Assembly: GCA_017484165.1 (NCBI GenBank)
Contig: JAFUTP010000053.1
Location: 16,088-80,087, forward strand
From: Cardiobacteriaceae bacterium
GTDB lineage: Bacteria > Pseudomonadota > Gammaproteobacteria > Cardiobacteriales > Cardiobacteriaceae
Reading direction: 5' to 3'
DNA: 64,000 nt
Under the pieces are notes generated by a model that did no database searches, was not told the origin of the DNA, and saw only the letters and a program-made list of their open reading frames with translations. How positions within the stretch are numbered: position 1 is the stretch's first letter; each line of letters opens with the position of its first letter. Shown piece by piece: positions 35,682-46,834 of this stretch. Made by a program: the position numbers and the translations under genes.

Positions 35682-37610
35682 ATGTCAGAGAATAGTGAAA
35701 TTATTTCAGTGGAAGAATTTGAAAGATTGGTGAAAGAGAAGGAGTATGATAGTGCTTATATGTATTTGTTGCATATCTTGTTAGGAATATCACAAACTAA
35801 TGGGCTTATGAGCAATTGGAACGCTACTATTCCAAATTCTATCGCAAACGAAAACAATAGAACCGACGCTTACAGATATCTATCTACTAAATTAATTTCA
35901 CTAATAAAGGAACTATGTAGTTCAGAACAAGCTGTATCCACTCTATTTATGAATGACTTATTAAATTGCCAATCATCTTTACATAGGCTATTTGTTAGTT
36001 CTGTCAATATCAATCCTGATGAATATTTACAACAACTATTATCTGATTCAGAGTTAGGAATTTATGATAACGATAAAGTTCTTGTTGTGCCTGAACAAAA
36101 TAAAATTTTACGGTTTCTATTATTTTGGACTATCAATTCAGATTTAACTATTGATATCAATAAATTATGGGATATCAATCCACATCTAGCATCTGTTTTT
36201 TGCTTGTCTTATCTATCCAGTTTACCAATTTTAAATATGTATGAATATTGCAAAAGAGCCAAAATATTGAAATGGTTGCCAAATAAACTTATGACATTAG
36301 ATAATATTACTTTATCCATCGATACGGTTGTATGTACTTATATGTATTGTTCATACGATATATCAGAAAACAAACATCGAATAAAACAAGGTATAAATCA
36401 TTTAATACGTAAAAAATTAGCACTAATGGATATATCCAATAGAAATATCGGATTGATTTGTAAAAGAAACAGTAAGCCTGTTATGGTTGTTGTGTTGGAG
36501 TATTTTTCTACTAATCACTCTATATACAGGACGCATTCATCTTCGCTATTGGCAGCAAAACAATATTTTTACTTGATAGCATGCATAAGCAATAAAATAG
36601 ATAAAATAGCGGCAAATATATTTGATGAAATCATTATTAGAAATTTTTCCACATATTCTATGGATGGCAATTGTGAATATATTCGTAATATATGCGAATC
36701 TAATAAAGCTGCTGTTTTATATATGCCATCAGTTGGCATGAACCCAATTACTGTTTATATATCTAACATTCGCCTCGCACCGATTCAAGTAATAGCTCTT
36801 GGTCATCCTGCAACTACTCATTCTGATTGCATTGATTATGTAATGGTGGAAGATGATTATGTTGGTGATGAGAGTTGTTTTTCGGAAAAGTTAATTCGTT
36901 TGCCAAAAGATGCTTTGCCTTATGTTCCAAGTTCTGCTGCGCCTGAAAAAGTTGAATACAAAAGACTAACGGATACCAATCCTGATATTGTTCATATCGG
37001 CGTTGCCACATCAATTATGAAATTAAATCCATTCTTTTTAGATGCTTGTCGTGCAATTCATGATAGAGCAAAAGTAAAGATAAAATTTCATTTCGCACTG
37101 GGAACATATATTGGACTTGATTATGTATATGTTAATCGCTTCTTAAAATCCTATCTCGGTGAAGATGTTATTGCCTATCCATCTCGTCCTTACAAGGAAT
37201 ATTTAGAAGTTCTTTCGCACTGCGATATGTGTATCAATCCTTTCCCATTTGGAAATACTAACGGGATTATTGATATGGTTACTTTGGGTCTGGTTGGGGT
37301 TTGCAAGACTGGTCGTGAAGTACATGAACATATCGATGAAGGTTTATTCCGCAGGCTTGGTTTGCCAGATTGGTTGATTACTAAAACTGCTGATGAATAT
37401 GTGGCTGCTGCTATTCGTCTTGCGGAAAATCACGAAGAGCGGATAGCTTTGCGTAAAGACATCATTAAAAACAACAAACTGCACACTTTATTTTCTGGTG
37501 ATCCATCGCCCTTGGGCAGAATTTTGTTTGAAAAGGTTAAGGAAAAATTCAACCTTGATGAAGCAGAAGAAATTCCCGATTGGGATTTTGAAAAAGAAGC
37601 GGCGGTTTAA
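35682..37610 (+). CDS. HMW1C-like cytoplasmic N-glycosyltransferase
   Basis: HMW1C/NGT enzymes (GT41) attach glucose or galactose from UDP-sugars to Asn in N-x-S/T sequons of adhesins, in the cytoplasm and without lipid carrier. The 642-residue protein has the all-alpha N-terminal half and a GT-B half with the family blocks VLYMPSVGMNPITVYISNIR, APIQVIALGHPATTHSD (about residue 374), VMVEDDYVGD, the KLNP motif (K447) used for UDP binding, CINPFPFGNTNGIIDMV and GLPDWLI. The ATG at 35682 has AGGAG seven bases upstream; a longer start is rejected. A typical partner adhesin and its HMW1B exporter are not in the window. Its own terminator follows. Confidence 0.93.
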   Translation: MSENSEIISVEEFERLVKEKEYDSAYMYLLHILLGISQTNGLMSNWNATIPNSIANENNRTDAYRYLSTKLISLIKELCSSEQAVSTLFMNDLLNCQSSLHRLFVSSVNINPDEYLQQLLSDSELGIYDNDKVLVVPEQNKILRFLLFWTINSDLTIDINKLWDINPHLASVFCLSYLSSLPILNMYEYCKRAKILKWLPNKLMTLDNITLSIDTVVCTYMYCSYDISENKHRIKQGINHLIRKKLALMDISNRNIGLICKRNSKPVMVVVLEYFSTNHSIYRTHSSSLLAAKQYFYLIACISNKIDKIAANIFDEIIIRNFSTYSMDGNCEYIRNICESNKAAVLYMPSVGMNPITVYISNIRLAPIQVIALGHPATTHSDCIDYVMVEDDYVGDESCFSEKLIRLPKDALPYVPSSAAPEKVEYKRLTDTNPDIVHIGVATSIMKLNPFFLDACRAIHDRAKVKIKFHFALGTYIGLDYVYVNRFLKSYLGEDVIAYPSRPYKEYLEVLSHCDMCINPFPFGNTNGIIDMVTLGLVGVCKTGREVHEHIDEGLFRRLGLPDWLITKTADEYVAAAIRLAENHEERIALRKDIIKNNKLHTLFSGDPSPLGRILFEKVKEKFNLDEAEEIPDWDFEKEAAV

Positions 37611-37632
37611 TTATCTTTATTTAGCAAATTAC

Positions 37633-37660
37633 AAACGGAGATTTAACTCTCCGTTTTTCT
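37633..37660 (+). terminator. Rho-independent terminator of the HMW1C-like gene
   Basis: Nine-base perfect stem AAACGGAGA / TCTCCGTTT (37633-37641 and 37648-37656), six-base loop, followed by TTCTTT. The ABC gene starts 23 bp later. Confidence 0.8.
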
Positions 37661-37682
37661 TTATTTATAACTTACAAGAAAT

Positions 37683-40436
37683 ATGAATAACGCGATTGAA
37701 GTTTCGGGGGTTGAACATTTTTACGGTAAAAATCACGCCCTTCGCGGAGTTGATTTAGAGATTAAAGCGGGACGAGATTGCGTTTTTATCGGTGCTGACG
37801 GTGTTGGCAAATCGACGCTACTTTCTTTGATTGCTGGTAGTCGTATTTTGCAGCACGGTGAAATACGGGTTTTAGGGCTTAATCCGCGCAAAACTCGCGA
37901 CCGTGATGAGCTATCGCGTCGGGTTGCTTTTATGCCACAGGGCTTGGGGTTTAATCTTTATCCGACGCTTTCTATTGATGAAAATCTTGATTTTCATGCG
38001 CGGCTACTGGCAACGCCTCGCCATATCCGCAATGAACTGATGGATAAATTGCTTACTGCGACGGGATTGATTGGATTTCGCTCTCGTGCGGCGGGTAAGC
38101 TTTCTGGCGGTATGAAGCAGAAGTTGGGGCTTTGCTGTGCACTTTTGCGTCGTCCTGAAATTTTGATTTTGGACGAACCGACTACTGGGGTTGATCCGCT
38201 TTCCAGACGGCAATTTTGGTCTTTGATACAGGATTTGCGCACGCAGTTACCTAATATGACGGTTTTAACCGCAACTGCTTATATCGATGAGGCGGTAAAT
38301 TTTTCTGATATTGCGATTTTTGATGCGGGAAAAATTTTGCACTCGGGTGAAATTTCAAAGCTGATTGCTGATGATTTAGCCGAATGTTCTTCGTCTGTTA
38401 CGGCATTGGAGCGGGTTTATAACCGTTATTTACCAGAAAATAAGCGTTCGATTGCAATTGTCAAATCACCGTTTATTTCCGTCTCATCCGAAAAGCCAGT
38501 TATTACAGCCGAGAGTTTATTAAAGAAGTTCGGTCAATTCACCGCGGTGAATAATGTCAGTTTTAGCATCAAGAGGGGCGAAATTTTTGGATTTTTAGGC
38601 TCAAATGGCTGCGGTAAATCAACCACGATGAAGATGCTGACAGGTCTGTTAGAGCCTGATGGCGGCAAAATTGAAATTTTATCTACTCCTGAAATTGGCT
38701 CGATGCTGGCGAAAAAAAGCGTTGGTTATATGTCGCAGAATTTTTCGCTTTATGAGGAAATTTCCCTGCGGGAGAATTTACAGCTGCATGCAACGCTTTA
38801 CGGCATTGACCGCCAAACGGCAAAATCCCTTATAAATCAAGCACTTAACCAATATCAACTCGCTGATTTTGCCGATACATTACCGAAAAATTTGCCGCTT
38901 GGTATGCGCCAACGCCTGCAACTTGCGGCAGCTTGTTTGCATAATCCGCAGATTTTGATTTTGGACGAGCCGACTTCGGGTGTTGATCCAGCGGCGCGGG
39001 ATTTATTTTGGGTAGAGCTTTTACGGCTTTCTCGGGAGAAAAAAATCACTATTTTTGTTTCCACCCACTTTATGAATGAAGCTGCAAGATGCGACCGAAT
39101 TTCTTTTATGCATCGCGGAAAAGTTTTGGATATCGGCAGTCCTGATGAATTAGTTGAGAAGCAAAAAGTTAGCAATTTAGAAGAAGCTTTTATTAAATAT
39201 CTCGAAATTGAAGAAAAAGAGTTTAATTCCAAGAATAAAAATACCGAAAGAGTGGAGAAAAAAAATCAAGAGAGTATAAAAAAATCTAATAAATCATATT
39301 TTGAATTTTTATTGCCATCTTTTATTCGCTTGATTTTTGCTTTTGCACGCCGTGAATTGATTGAATTATTCCGCGATCCCATTCGAATATTTTTTGCAAT
39401 TTTTGGTCCCTTACTGATTATTATCACGGGGGCAATGGCGATATCTTTTGATATCAAGTCAATTCCATTTGTGGTTGAGGATTTTGATAATTCCGACATA
39501 TCACGCAAGCTGATTGCTGAATATGAAAATTCGCCTTATTTCAAGCGTATTTATCCAAATGATAATAATCCTGTTGAGGAATTATTAAAGGCTGGAAAAG
39601 TTAAATTTATCCTTGATATATCGCCTAATTTTTCTAATGATGTAATTTCCAGAAATAATCAAGCACAACTTGGAATAATTATTGACGGAAGTATGCCGTT
39701 TATGGGGGAGAATGTCCTTGCGCTTTCGCAGGCGGCAGCAAATTCTTATTTGCAGAAAATATACGCATCAGAGGGTAAAAATATTGAACAAAGAGTGCAA
39801 ATTGAACCGCGCTATGCCTATAATCCAGATTTTCAATCGGTATATGCGATGACACCTGGGATGATAACTTTGTCATTAGTTTTAGTTCCCGTAATGATGA
39901 CCGCGCTAGGTGTTGCCAGAGAGCGAGAATTAGGCTCAATCGTCAATTGGTATTGCTCACCAGCCAGTGCTCTACAATATTTATTAGGCAAACAAATACC
40001 CTATTTCTGCTTTGCATTTGCATCATTTTTAATATTAGTTTTTGTAGCAATAGTGTTATATTCTGTGCCGATGAGGGGAAGTTTTTTGGCATTAGAGTGT
40101 GGTGCAATCTTATTGATTTTAGCCGTAACAGGGTTTGGTTTATTTATTTCTGCTTTAATTCGTTCGCAAATTGCAGCAATGATATTTGCGGCAATGGCTT
40201 CGGTTATTCCCGCAATGAGCTTTTCAGGAATTATTTTTCCAATTTCGGCATTAACGGGAGGCGGCGCATTTGCGGCAAAAATCTTGCCAGCACCGCAATT
40301 TCAGAAAATAGTTTTGGGTTGTTTCACTAAGGGATATCAATTTTCGGATTTTTATTTAGAATACTTAATATTACTCACAAATTATTTTTTCTACTTATTT
40401 TTAGCAAGTATTTTGCTTAAAAAACAGGAGAAATAG
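37683..40436 (+). CDS. Fused ABC exporter: two ATPase domains and a permease (RbbA-type)
   Basis: A 917-residue protein of the same size and order as E. coli RbbA (YhiH). ATPase 1 has Walker A GADGVGKST (37-45), LSGGMKQKLGL and LILDEPTTGVDPLSR. ATPase 2 has Walker A GSNGCGKST (about 306-314), LPLGMRQRLQLA (an L-P-L-G signature instead of L-S-G-G) and LILDEPTSGVDPAARD. A Lys-rich linker at ~520-550 leads to an ABC-2 permease domain with a large extracytoplasmic loop and five further TMs. E. coli RbbA has been reported to bind ribosomes, but the gene context is that of an exporter. The permease gene follows at once (TAG then ATG share a base). Confidence 0.9.
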   Translation: MNNAIEVSGVEHFYGKNHALRGVDLEIKAGRDCVFIGADGVGKSTLLSLIAGSRILQHGEIRVLGLNPRKTRDRDELSRRVAFMPQGLGFNLYPTLSIDENLDFHARLLATPRHIRNELMDKLLTATGLIGFRSRAAGKLSGGMKQKLGLCCALLRRPEILILDEPTTGVDPLSRRQFWSLIQDLRTQLPNMTVLTATAYIDEAVNFSDIAIFDAGKILHSGEISKLIADDLAECSSSVTALERVYNRYLPENKRSIAIVKSPFISVSSEKPVITAESLLKKFGQFTAVNNVSFSIKRGEIFGFLGSNGCGKSTTMKMLTGLLEPDGGKIEILSTPEIGSMLAKKSVGYMSQNFSLYEEISLRENLQLHATLYGIDRQTAKSLINQALNQYQLADFADTLPKNLPLGMRQRLQLAAACLHNPQILILDEPTSGVDPAARDLFWVELLRLSREKKITIFVSTHFMNEAARCDRISFMHRGKVLDIGSPDELVEKQKVSNLEEAFIKYLEIEEKEFNSKNKNTERVEKKNQESIKKSNKSYFEFLLPSFIRLIFAFARRELIELFRDPIRIFFAIFGPLLIIITGAMAISFDIKSIPFVVEDFDNSDISRKLIAEYENSPYFKRIYPNDNNPVEELLKAGKVKFILDISPNFSNDVISRNNQAQLGIIIDGSMPFMGENVLALSQAAANSYLQKIYASEGKNIEQRVQIEPRYAYNPDFQSVYAMTPGMITLSLVLVPVMMTALGVARERELGSIVNWYCSPASALQYLLGKQIPYFCFAFASFLILVFVAIVLYSVPMRGSFLALECGAILLILAVTGFGLFISALIRSQIAAMIFAAMASVIPAMSFSGIIFPISALTGGGAFAAKILPAPQFQKIVLGCFTKGYQFSDFYLEYLILLTNYFFYLFLASILLKKQEK

Positions 40437-41561
40437 ATGCGAGATTATTTAAGAAATTTATATATTTTATCGGTCAAAGAGTGGAAAAGTTTTTGCTCCG
40501 ATAAGATAATGATGTTATTAGTTGTGTTAATTTTTTCTTTTTCGATTATTACCGTATCAAAATCAATTAGCACAGAGATAAAAAATGCCCGTGTTGCCCT
40601 AGTAGATGAAGATAAAAGTTATATCTCGCGCAGAATAACTAATGCTATTCAAAAGCCATATTTTCAAACTCCAATACATTATTCCTCGCTTAAAGAGGCG
40701 CAATTTGCAATGGATAGAGGTGAGGTTTTATTTATATTAGTCTTACCGCAAAACCTAGAACGCTATCTATTAAGCAATGAAAACATCACAATTCAAATCA
40801 CAGCAGATGCAACAGTGGTAAGTCAAGCGGGAGTTGGAATAAATTATTTATCGCAAATTATTGCCAAAGAGTTAAAAAAAATAAATCCAAAAAATGAAGA
40901 AGAGAGCATTTTTTCTGTTGCGACAGTGGTGAAATATAATCCAAATTTTAATGATACTTGGTATTTATCTTTAATGAATTTGGCGACTTTTATTTTTATG
41001 CTCTCGATGATGCTAGTAGGTGCGGCAATAATGCGAGAAAAAGAACGGGGAACAATGGCGCATTTATTAGTTTTGCCCGTAACCGCCGATGAAATTGCCT
41101 TGTCAAAAATTATCGCCAACAGTGTAATTATCAACATCGCGGCAAGTTGCTCTTTATTTTTTGTAATTAAAGGAATTTTGCAGGTGGAAATTAACGGTTC
41201 AATCGGCTTATTTATTCTCGCCACGACAATATTTTTATTTTCTGCCTGTGCATTTGGTGTTTTTTTAGCGACTTTAACGGGTTCATTACCGCAATTTGCA
41301 CTTTTAATGATACCTATTTTTATTGTTTTAAGGCTAATTTCAGGTGCTGAAACTCCAATTGATTCTATGCCTGATTTAATGCAAAGAGTTACAGAATTTT
41401 CACCGCAGACCCATTTTGTGCGCTTAACCGCAATGATATTATTTCGAGACGCAACAGTGCAAATAATTTTGCCAGAGATACTAATAACTTTTGCAATGGG
41501 AGTGGTGTTTTTATTGCTGGCTTTAAGTCGTTTTAGAATTATGCTTGATAAGTCAAATTAG
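40437..41561 (+). CDS. ABC-2 type transporter permease (YhhJ type)
   Basis: A 374-residue inner-membrane permease with TM1 near residues 25-42, a ~130-residue extracytoplasmic loop, then a cluster of five TMs. The ABC-2 pattern is seen in LGLMLVGAAIMREKERGTMAHLLVLPV-like text (MMLVGAAIMREKERGTM, with the coupling-helix E-R-G-T) and SGAETPIDSMP. It starts directly at the end of the fused ABC protein, so translation is coupled. E. coli has the same pair (rbbA-yhhJ). The two would make a heteromeric exporter. Confidence 0.92.
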   Translation: MRDYLRNLYILSVKEWKSFCSDKIMMLLVVLIFSFSIITVSKSISTEIKNARVALVDEDKSYISRRITNAIQKPYFQTPIHYSSLKEAQFAMDRGEVLFILVLPQNLERYLLSNENITIQITADATVVSQAGVGINYLSQIIAKELKKINPKNEEESIFSVATVVKYNPNFNDTWYLSLMNLATFIFMLSMMLVGAAIMREKERGTMAHLLVLPVTADEIALSKIIANSVIINIAASCSLFFVIKGILQVEINGSIGLFILATTIFLFSACAFGVFLATLTGSLPQFALLMIPIFIVLRLISGAETPIDSMPDLMQRVTEFSPQTHFVRLTAMILFRDATVQIILPEILITFAMGVVFLLLALSRFRIMLDKSN

Positions 41562-41566
41562 GAGGA

Positions 41567-42997
41567 ATGATGAAAAAAAATAAGTTAAACAGTGCAATTT
41601 TTTTCGCCATTTTTACAAGCTTAATTTTAACCGCTTGTGAAAGACCGACAAATGCTCCTAATGTTGATTTGAATATTGAATTACCAGCTGAATTTGCTAT
41701 GCAAGATGCAAAAAATAGCAAAGAGAGTATAGGTTTATGGTGGAATAATTTTCAAGATGGGAATTTAAGTCAAATTATTATAACCGCAATGGAAAATTCA
41801 CCTGATGTTTTAGTTGCCGAACAAAGAATAAATGCTTATCAGGCAAGGGTAAAACTTGCGCAAGCTGATTTTTATCCGACTGTGGGAATGAATGCTAAAA
41901 ATAATCTTTCAGGAATAAATATTGACTTGCCAAATGACAATATTGCTGACTTAAACTTAAACGAGAGAATTTATCAAAGACAAACGGCAATTGCTGCAAG
42001 TTGGGAAGGTGATTTATTCGGCAAAAAAGCAGCAAACAGTGAAATTGCAAAATATGCACTAATTAGCGAAGAAGAAAAATTAAGAGCAATTAAAACTGCA
42101 ATTGCGGCAAAAATAGCAGTTTTATATTTTGACATTATTTATAACGAGCAAATGCTTAAAAATAATAATTCTCGCATTAAAGCGGCAAATGATTTAATTA
42201 ACTACGGTGAAAAAAGATTTCAAGCAGGACAGGGTAAAATTGACGGTATTTTGGAACTCAAACGGCAAAAGGAAAATTTGCAAGCTATAAATGCCATTTT
42301 TACGGCAAATATTGCGAATGACAGGGAAGAAATTTCTCTCTTATCTGGGATAAAAAATGATGCGATAGTGATAAAAAATAATCACAAGAGTGAATATCAA
42401 AATCTCCCTCTTCCGCCAGCTGGTGAAAAGCCAGAAAATTTGCTTTATCGCCGACCTGATTTACTAATCGCAAGGAATATTTTAGCTATTTATGTGGCAC
42501 AGAGAAAAATTGCGCTTGCGGATTTTTATCCAAGTATTAAATTAAATTTCTCTTTATTGGAAGGCAAAATATCGCTTGGAGGTGATATTTCAGCCCAAAA
42601 TAATGTATCTGGCGGACTTATTGGACTGGATATAAATTTACCGATTTTTACCGCTGGAAGATTAAGCGAACAGCTAAAAATTAAAGATGCAGAAATATTA
42701 GAAGCAGCAGAGGAGTATAGAAAAAAACTGCTAACAGCTATATTTGAAGTCGATAAAGACTACCGCAATAGTTGGGCGTTAAATAAACAAGTTGAAAATT
42801 TACAAAAGAGTGTAGAAATTAGCCGTAAAAAATTAGCGGCTAACAAAGAACTTTTTCAATATGGAAACACTACTTTCGACAAAATTGCAACAAGTGAATT
42901 AGAACTGATTGAAGCGGAAAATAAATATTTTGAAAACCGCAATTTGTATATTAAAAGCCTAATCAATTTATATGTAGATTTAGGCGGAGAGTGGTAG
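41567..42997 (+). CDS. Outer-membrane efflux lipoprotein (NodT/TolC family)
   Basis: A 476-residue outer-membrane factor. Lipoprotein signal with lipobox LTAC (Cys about residue 25). Two repeated OEP domains with long helical coils: LSQIIITAMENSPDVLVAEQ with VKLAQADFYPTVG, then RRPDLLIARN and KIALADFYPSIKLNFS. It would form the outer-membrane channel for the ABC-2 exporter. A membrane fusion protein is not present in this operon. AGGAGG lies directly upstream; ATGs at 41567 and 41570 are both possible, the second having the better distance. A strong terminator follows. Confidence 0.93.
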   Translation: MMKKNKLNSAIFFAIFTSLILTACERPTNAPNVDLNIELPAEFAMQDAKNSKESIGLWWNNFQDGNLSQIIITAMENSPDVLVAEQRINAYQARVKLAQADFYPTVGMNAKNNLSGINIDLPNDNIADLNLNERIYQRQTAIAASWEGDLFGKKAANSEIAKYALISEEEKLRAIKTAIAAKIAVLYFDIIYNEQMLKNNNSRIKAANDLINYGEKRFQAGQGKIDGILELKRQKENLQAINAIFTANIANDREEISLLSGIKNDAIVIKNNHKSEYQNLPLPPAGEKPENLLYRRPDLLIARNILAIYVAQRKIALADFYPSIKLNFSLLEGKISLGGDISAQNNVSGGLIGLDINLPIFTAGRLSEQLKIKDAEILEAAEEYRKKLLTAIFEVDKDYRNSWALNKQVENLQKSVEISRKKLAANKELFQYGNTTFDKIATSELELIEAENKYFENRNLYIKSLINLYVDLGGEW

Positions 42998-43021
42998 AAA
43001 AAACCAAACAGTAGAAAAATA

Positions 43022-43057
43022 AAAATCCGCCGAAATAAAAAACGGCGGATTTTGTTT
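43022..43057 (+). terminator. Rho-independent terminator of the ABC export operon
   Basis: An 11-base perfect stem AAAATCCGCCG / CGGCGGATTTT (43022-43032 and 43043-43053) with a T-rich tail (GTTTTGC). Confidence 0.82.
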
Positions 43058-43072
43058 TGCAAATAAATACAG

Positions 43073-43181
43073 GGCGCATCTAAATTTATTTTTTTACCAT
43101 CGTCATCCTGAACGAAGCGAAGGATCTGCCGATAAGAGATTTTTCGCCTACGGCTCAAAATAACGAATTTTTAGAAACGCC
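43073..43181 (+). repeat. Dispersed hairpin element, copy C
   Basis: Forward-orientation copy: GGCGCATCTAAATTTA at the left end, CGTCATCCTGAACGAAGCG in the middle, and AGAAACGCC at the right end. It lies between the efflux operon and convergent guaB. Confidence 0.85.
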
Positions 43182-43237
43182 ATACAAATAACTGAATTTG
43201 TAGATACAAAACAGGATACGCTCCCGCGCGCCGCGGG

Positions 43238-44840
<1,603 letters not shown>

Positions 44841-44851
<11 letters not shown>

Positions 44852-45935
44852 CATCAATCGTTTTCAAACTTAAACTGTTTTTATGGCGAAATTCAAACAG
44901 CAAGTTTTTTAAGTTCAGTGCATGTTGAGCTTCAAAACCATTAGGAGAAAGCAACTTCATCCCCGAACTGGTTTCATCATTGCAATTGATTCTTTTATGT
45001 TCAAAATCACCGTTTGCCGAACTCGTGCGCAAATCTTGCTGGCAATAAACCTTGTCATCGGCAAGATATTCAATTAAATAACTCGAACCTTCTGCGGTTT
45101 CATAAGCATTGACATATTGCAAAGCATTTTGTCTATCAGCAGAAAAATAGAAATCGGTTACGAACATTTCATCTTCTTCGAAATGAATTTGCATAACTTG
45201 GCTGTTATCTTGAATGTTATCCGTTAAGTTGTTATCTGGCTCGCTCAAATCCAAAAAATAAAAAACAATTTTCTTTTTATCTTCCGTAAAGTCGATACTC
45301 AACAAATCTTTCACTGCCCGCTGATTATGTTTGTCAATTGCTTGGATTTTCTGCTCTATTTCTTTACCTTGTGCTGAACTGAAATCTAGCATCTGCCCAC
45401 GGAAAGTTTTAATGTCGCTTTCTGGGTCGTTACTATCTTTATGGTTAAACAGATGCGGGAAAAAGTCCTTGGCATAAAAATTAAAAGTATCCAAATACTT
45501 TTGACCGTAATTCGGATTTGCAGCAGTCAAATTTTCTGGAATGCTGCGAGTGTGATTGGATAAATAATAAATTCGCTCTTCTTTTTTGCCTGAATATAAA
45601 TTGTCGTTACGGTAGAAAAATAGCGGTTTTTCCTGCGTATCGAATAAGTATTCACGGTAAAACTTCTGCGCGGCTAAATTAAAACTTTCACGGATTAAAT
45701 AAACCTGCTTCTCATCTTGTTTTTCACGGTAAAAAAGCTCAACTTTTCGCTCACAAATTCCCAGTGCTGCCACATTTTCTTTCTGCTGCAATAGAAGCTT
45801 TTTCTGGCTAGTTTTTGCCTCATTTTGCGCTTGTTGATAAATTTTGCGGATATTTTGAATTTCTTGATTGTCCGCAGCGAAAGAGAGGTTTTTCCAACCG
45901 AAAACCGCTATCAGAATTAAAAACAAATGTCTCAT
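44841..45935 (-). CDS. Secreted protein of unknown function
   Basis: I do not recognise this 364-residue protein. It has a signal peptide (MRHLFLILIAVFGWKNLSFA). The mature part starts with a charged coiled coil (residues ~22-55, QKKLLLQQKENVAALG), then mixed strands with many Tyr/Phe (YLIRESFNLAAQKFYREYLF; YYLSNHTR), and probable beta-rich regions (VMQIHFEEDEMFVTDFYFSA). Four cysteines are present, two pairs near each end. No catalytic motif is obvious. The last residues (KTIDGRI) and the stop codon come from a dispersed repeat inserted at the 3' end, so the original C-terminus may have differed. Confidence 0.7.
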
Positions 45936-45964
45936 TTCTCTATCAATCCTAGAAATTTCTTATT

Positions 45965-46082
45965 GGTGTATCTAAATTTAGGATTAGTTCTATTTTTTTA
46001 CCCTCGTCATCCTGAACGCAGCGAAGGATCTCCGAGAGATTTTTCGCCTACGGCTCAAAATGACGAATTTTTAGACACGCTC
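45965..46082 (+). repeat. Dispersed hairpin element, copy E
   Basis: Forward-orientation copy (GGTGTATCTAAATTTAGG at the left; ATTTTTAGACACGC at the right) between the hpf terminator and the unknown secreted gene. The middle is three bases shorter than in other copies. Confidence 0.82.
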
Positions 46083-46087
46083 TTATA

Positions 46088-46116
46088 AAAAAACCGCCCG
46101 TTTGACACGGGCGGTT
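46088..46116 (-). terminator. Rho-independent terminator of hpf
   Basis: Ten-base perfect stem AACCGCCCGT / ACGGGCGGTT (46092-46101 and 46107-46116); on the minus strand it is followed by a T-run. It sits 20 bp after the hpf stop. Confidence 0.85.
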
Positions 46117-46135
46117 CGCTTTTATTTAACCGACT

Positions 46136-46540
46136 TTATGCATCACCATATTGCTTTGCATATTCTTCGGACAAATCAAGCCAGACTTCTTCTTCTTCTG
46201 TTAATTTTTCGCTTTGATTGAAATCCACACCGTGAGCGGCTTCTTTTTTCAAAACCGCTTCGGCACGACCTTTACTGCGACGAAGTTGTTTTTCCAAAAC
46301 ATCTTCCAGTAAATTCAAAGCTTGATACATATCGTCGTGGCGAGCTGTTCCGTGAATTGAGCCTCCGTGTTCTAAATGCAAAGTTGCATCGACGATTTTT
46401 TCGTGTTTTTCTGTTTGCAAAGTAACCTGGGCATTATTGACTTGCGGATGGCGTTGAGCGAGTTTGTCCAAGATAACGCCGACCTGCTCACGCATTGCAT
46501 CGCTGATGTCGAGATGCTTTCCAGTAAGATTGAATTGCAT
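46136..46540 (-). CDS. hpf: Ribosome hibernation promoting factor (HPF/RaiA family)
   Basis: This 134-residue protein belongs to the HPF/RaiA (YhbH/YfiA) family, which binds the small subunit in stationary phase and keeps ribosomes inactive. MQFNLTGKHLDISDAMREQV and the HEKIVDATLHLEHGGSIHGT-type strand followed by DDMYQALNLLEDVLEKQLRR fit the family. It is longer than E. coli HPF (95), with a Glu-rich C-terminal tail, and shorter than the long-HPF form. AGGAG precedes the ATG at 46540. Not next to rpoN or the PTS genes that neighbour hpf in enterobacteria. Confidence 0.92.
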   Translation of the reverse strand: MQFNLTGKHLDISDAMREQVGVILDKLAQRHPQVNNAQVTLQTEKHEKIVDATLHLEHGGSIHGTARHDDMYQALNLLEDVLEKQLRRSKGRAEAVLKKEAAHGVDFNQSEKLTEEEEVWLDLSEEYAKQYGDA

Positions 46541-46705
46541 AGAAATCTCCTGTTTATGAATTATTTGCAGCCTTGCTGCGCCGCTAATTTAGCACTTTTC
46601 AGCATTCAAATTGCGGATTTTCTTTTAAGTTTTCAAACATCTTTGTTGTATTAAAAACACAAAAGCCGCAAAGGAAAATACGGTTTTCTCTGATAAATCT
46701 CTAAC

Positions 46706-46823
46706 GAGCGCATCCCAATTTATGGTTAGTTCCTTATTTCCGCGTCATCCTGAGCGTAGCGAAGGAACTGCTGATAGAGATTTTTCGCATACGGCTCAAA
46801 ATGACGAATTTCGTAGATGAGCC
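46706..46823 (+). repeat. Dispersed hairpin element, copy F
   Basis: Forward-orientation copy (GAGCGCATCCCAATTTATGG at the left; GAATTTCGTAGATGAGCCC at the right) in the 294-bp gap between hpf and the hydrolase gene. Its right end is 12 bp from the hydrolase stop. The remaining gap sequence (46541-46705) shows no gene. Confidence 0.82.
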
Positions 46824-46834
46824 CTAATAAATCT

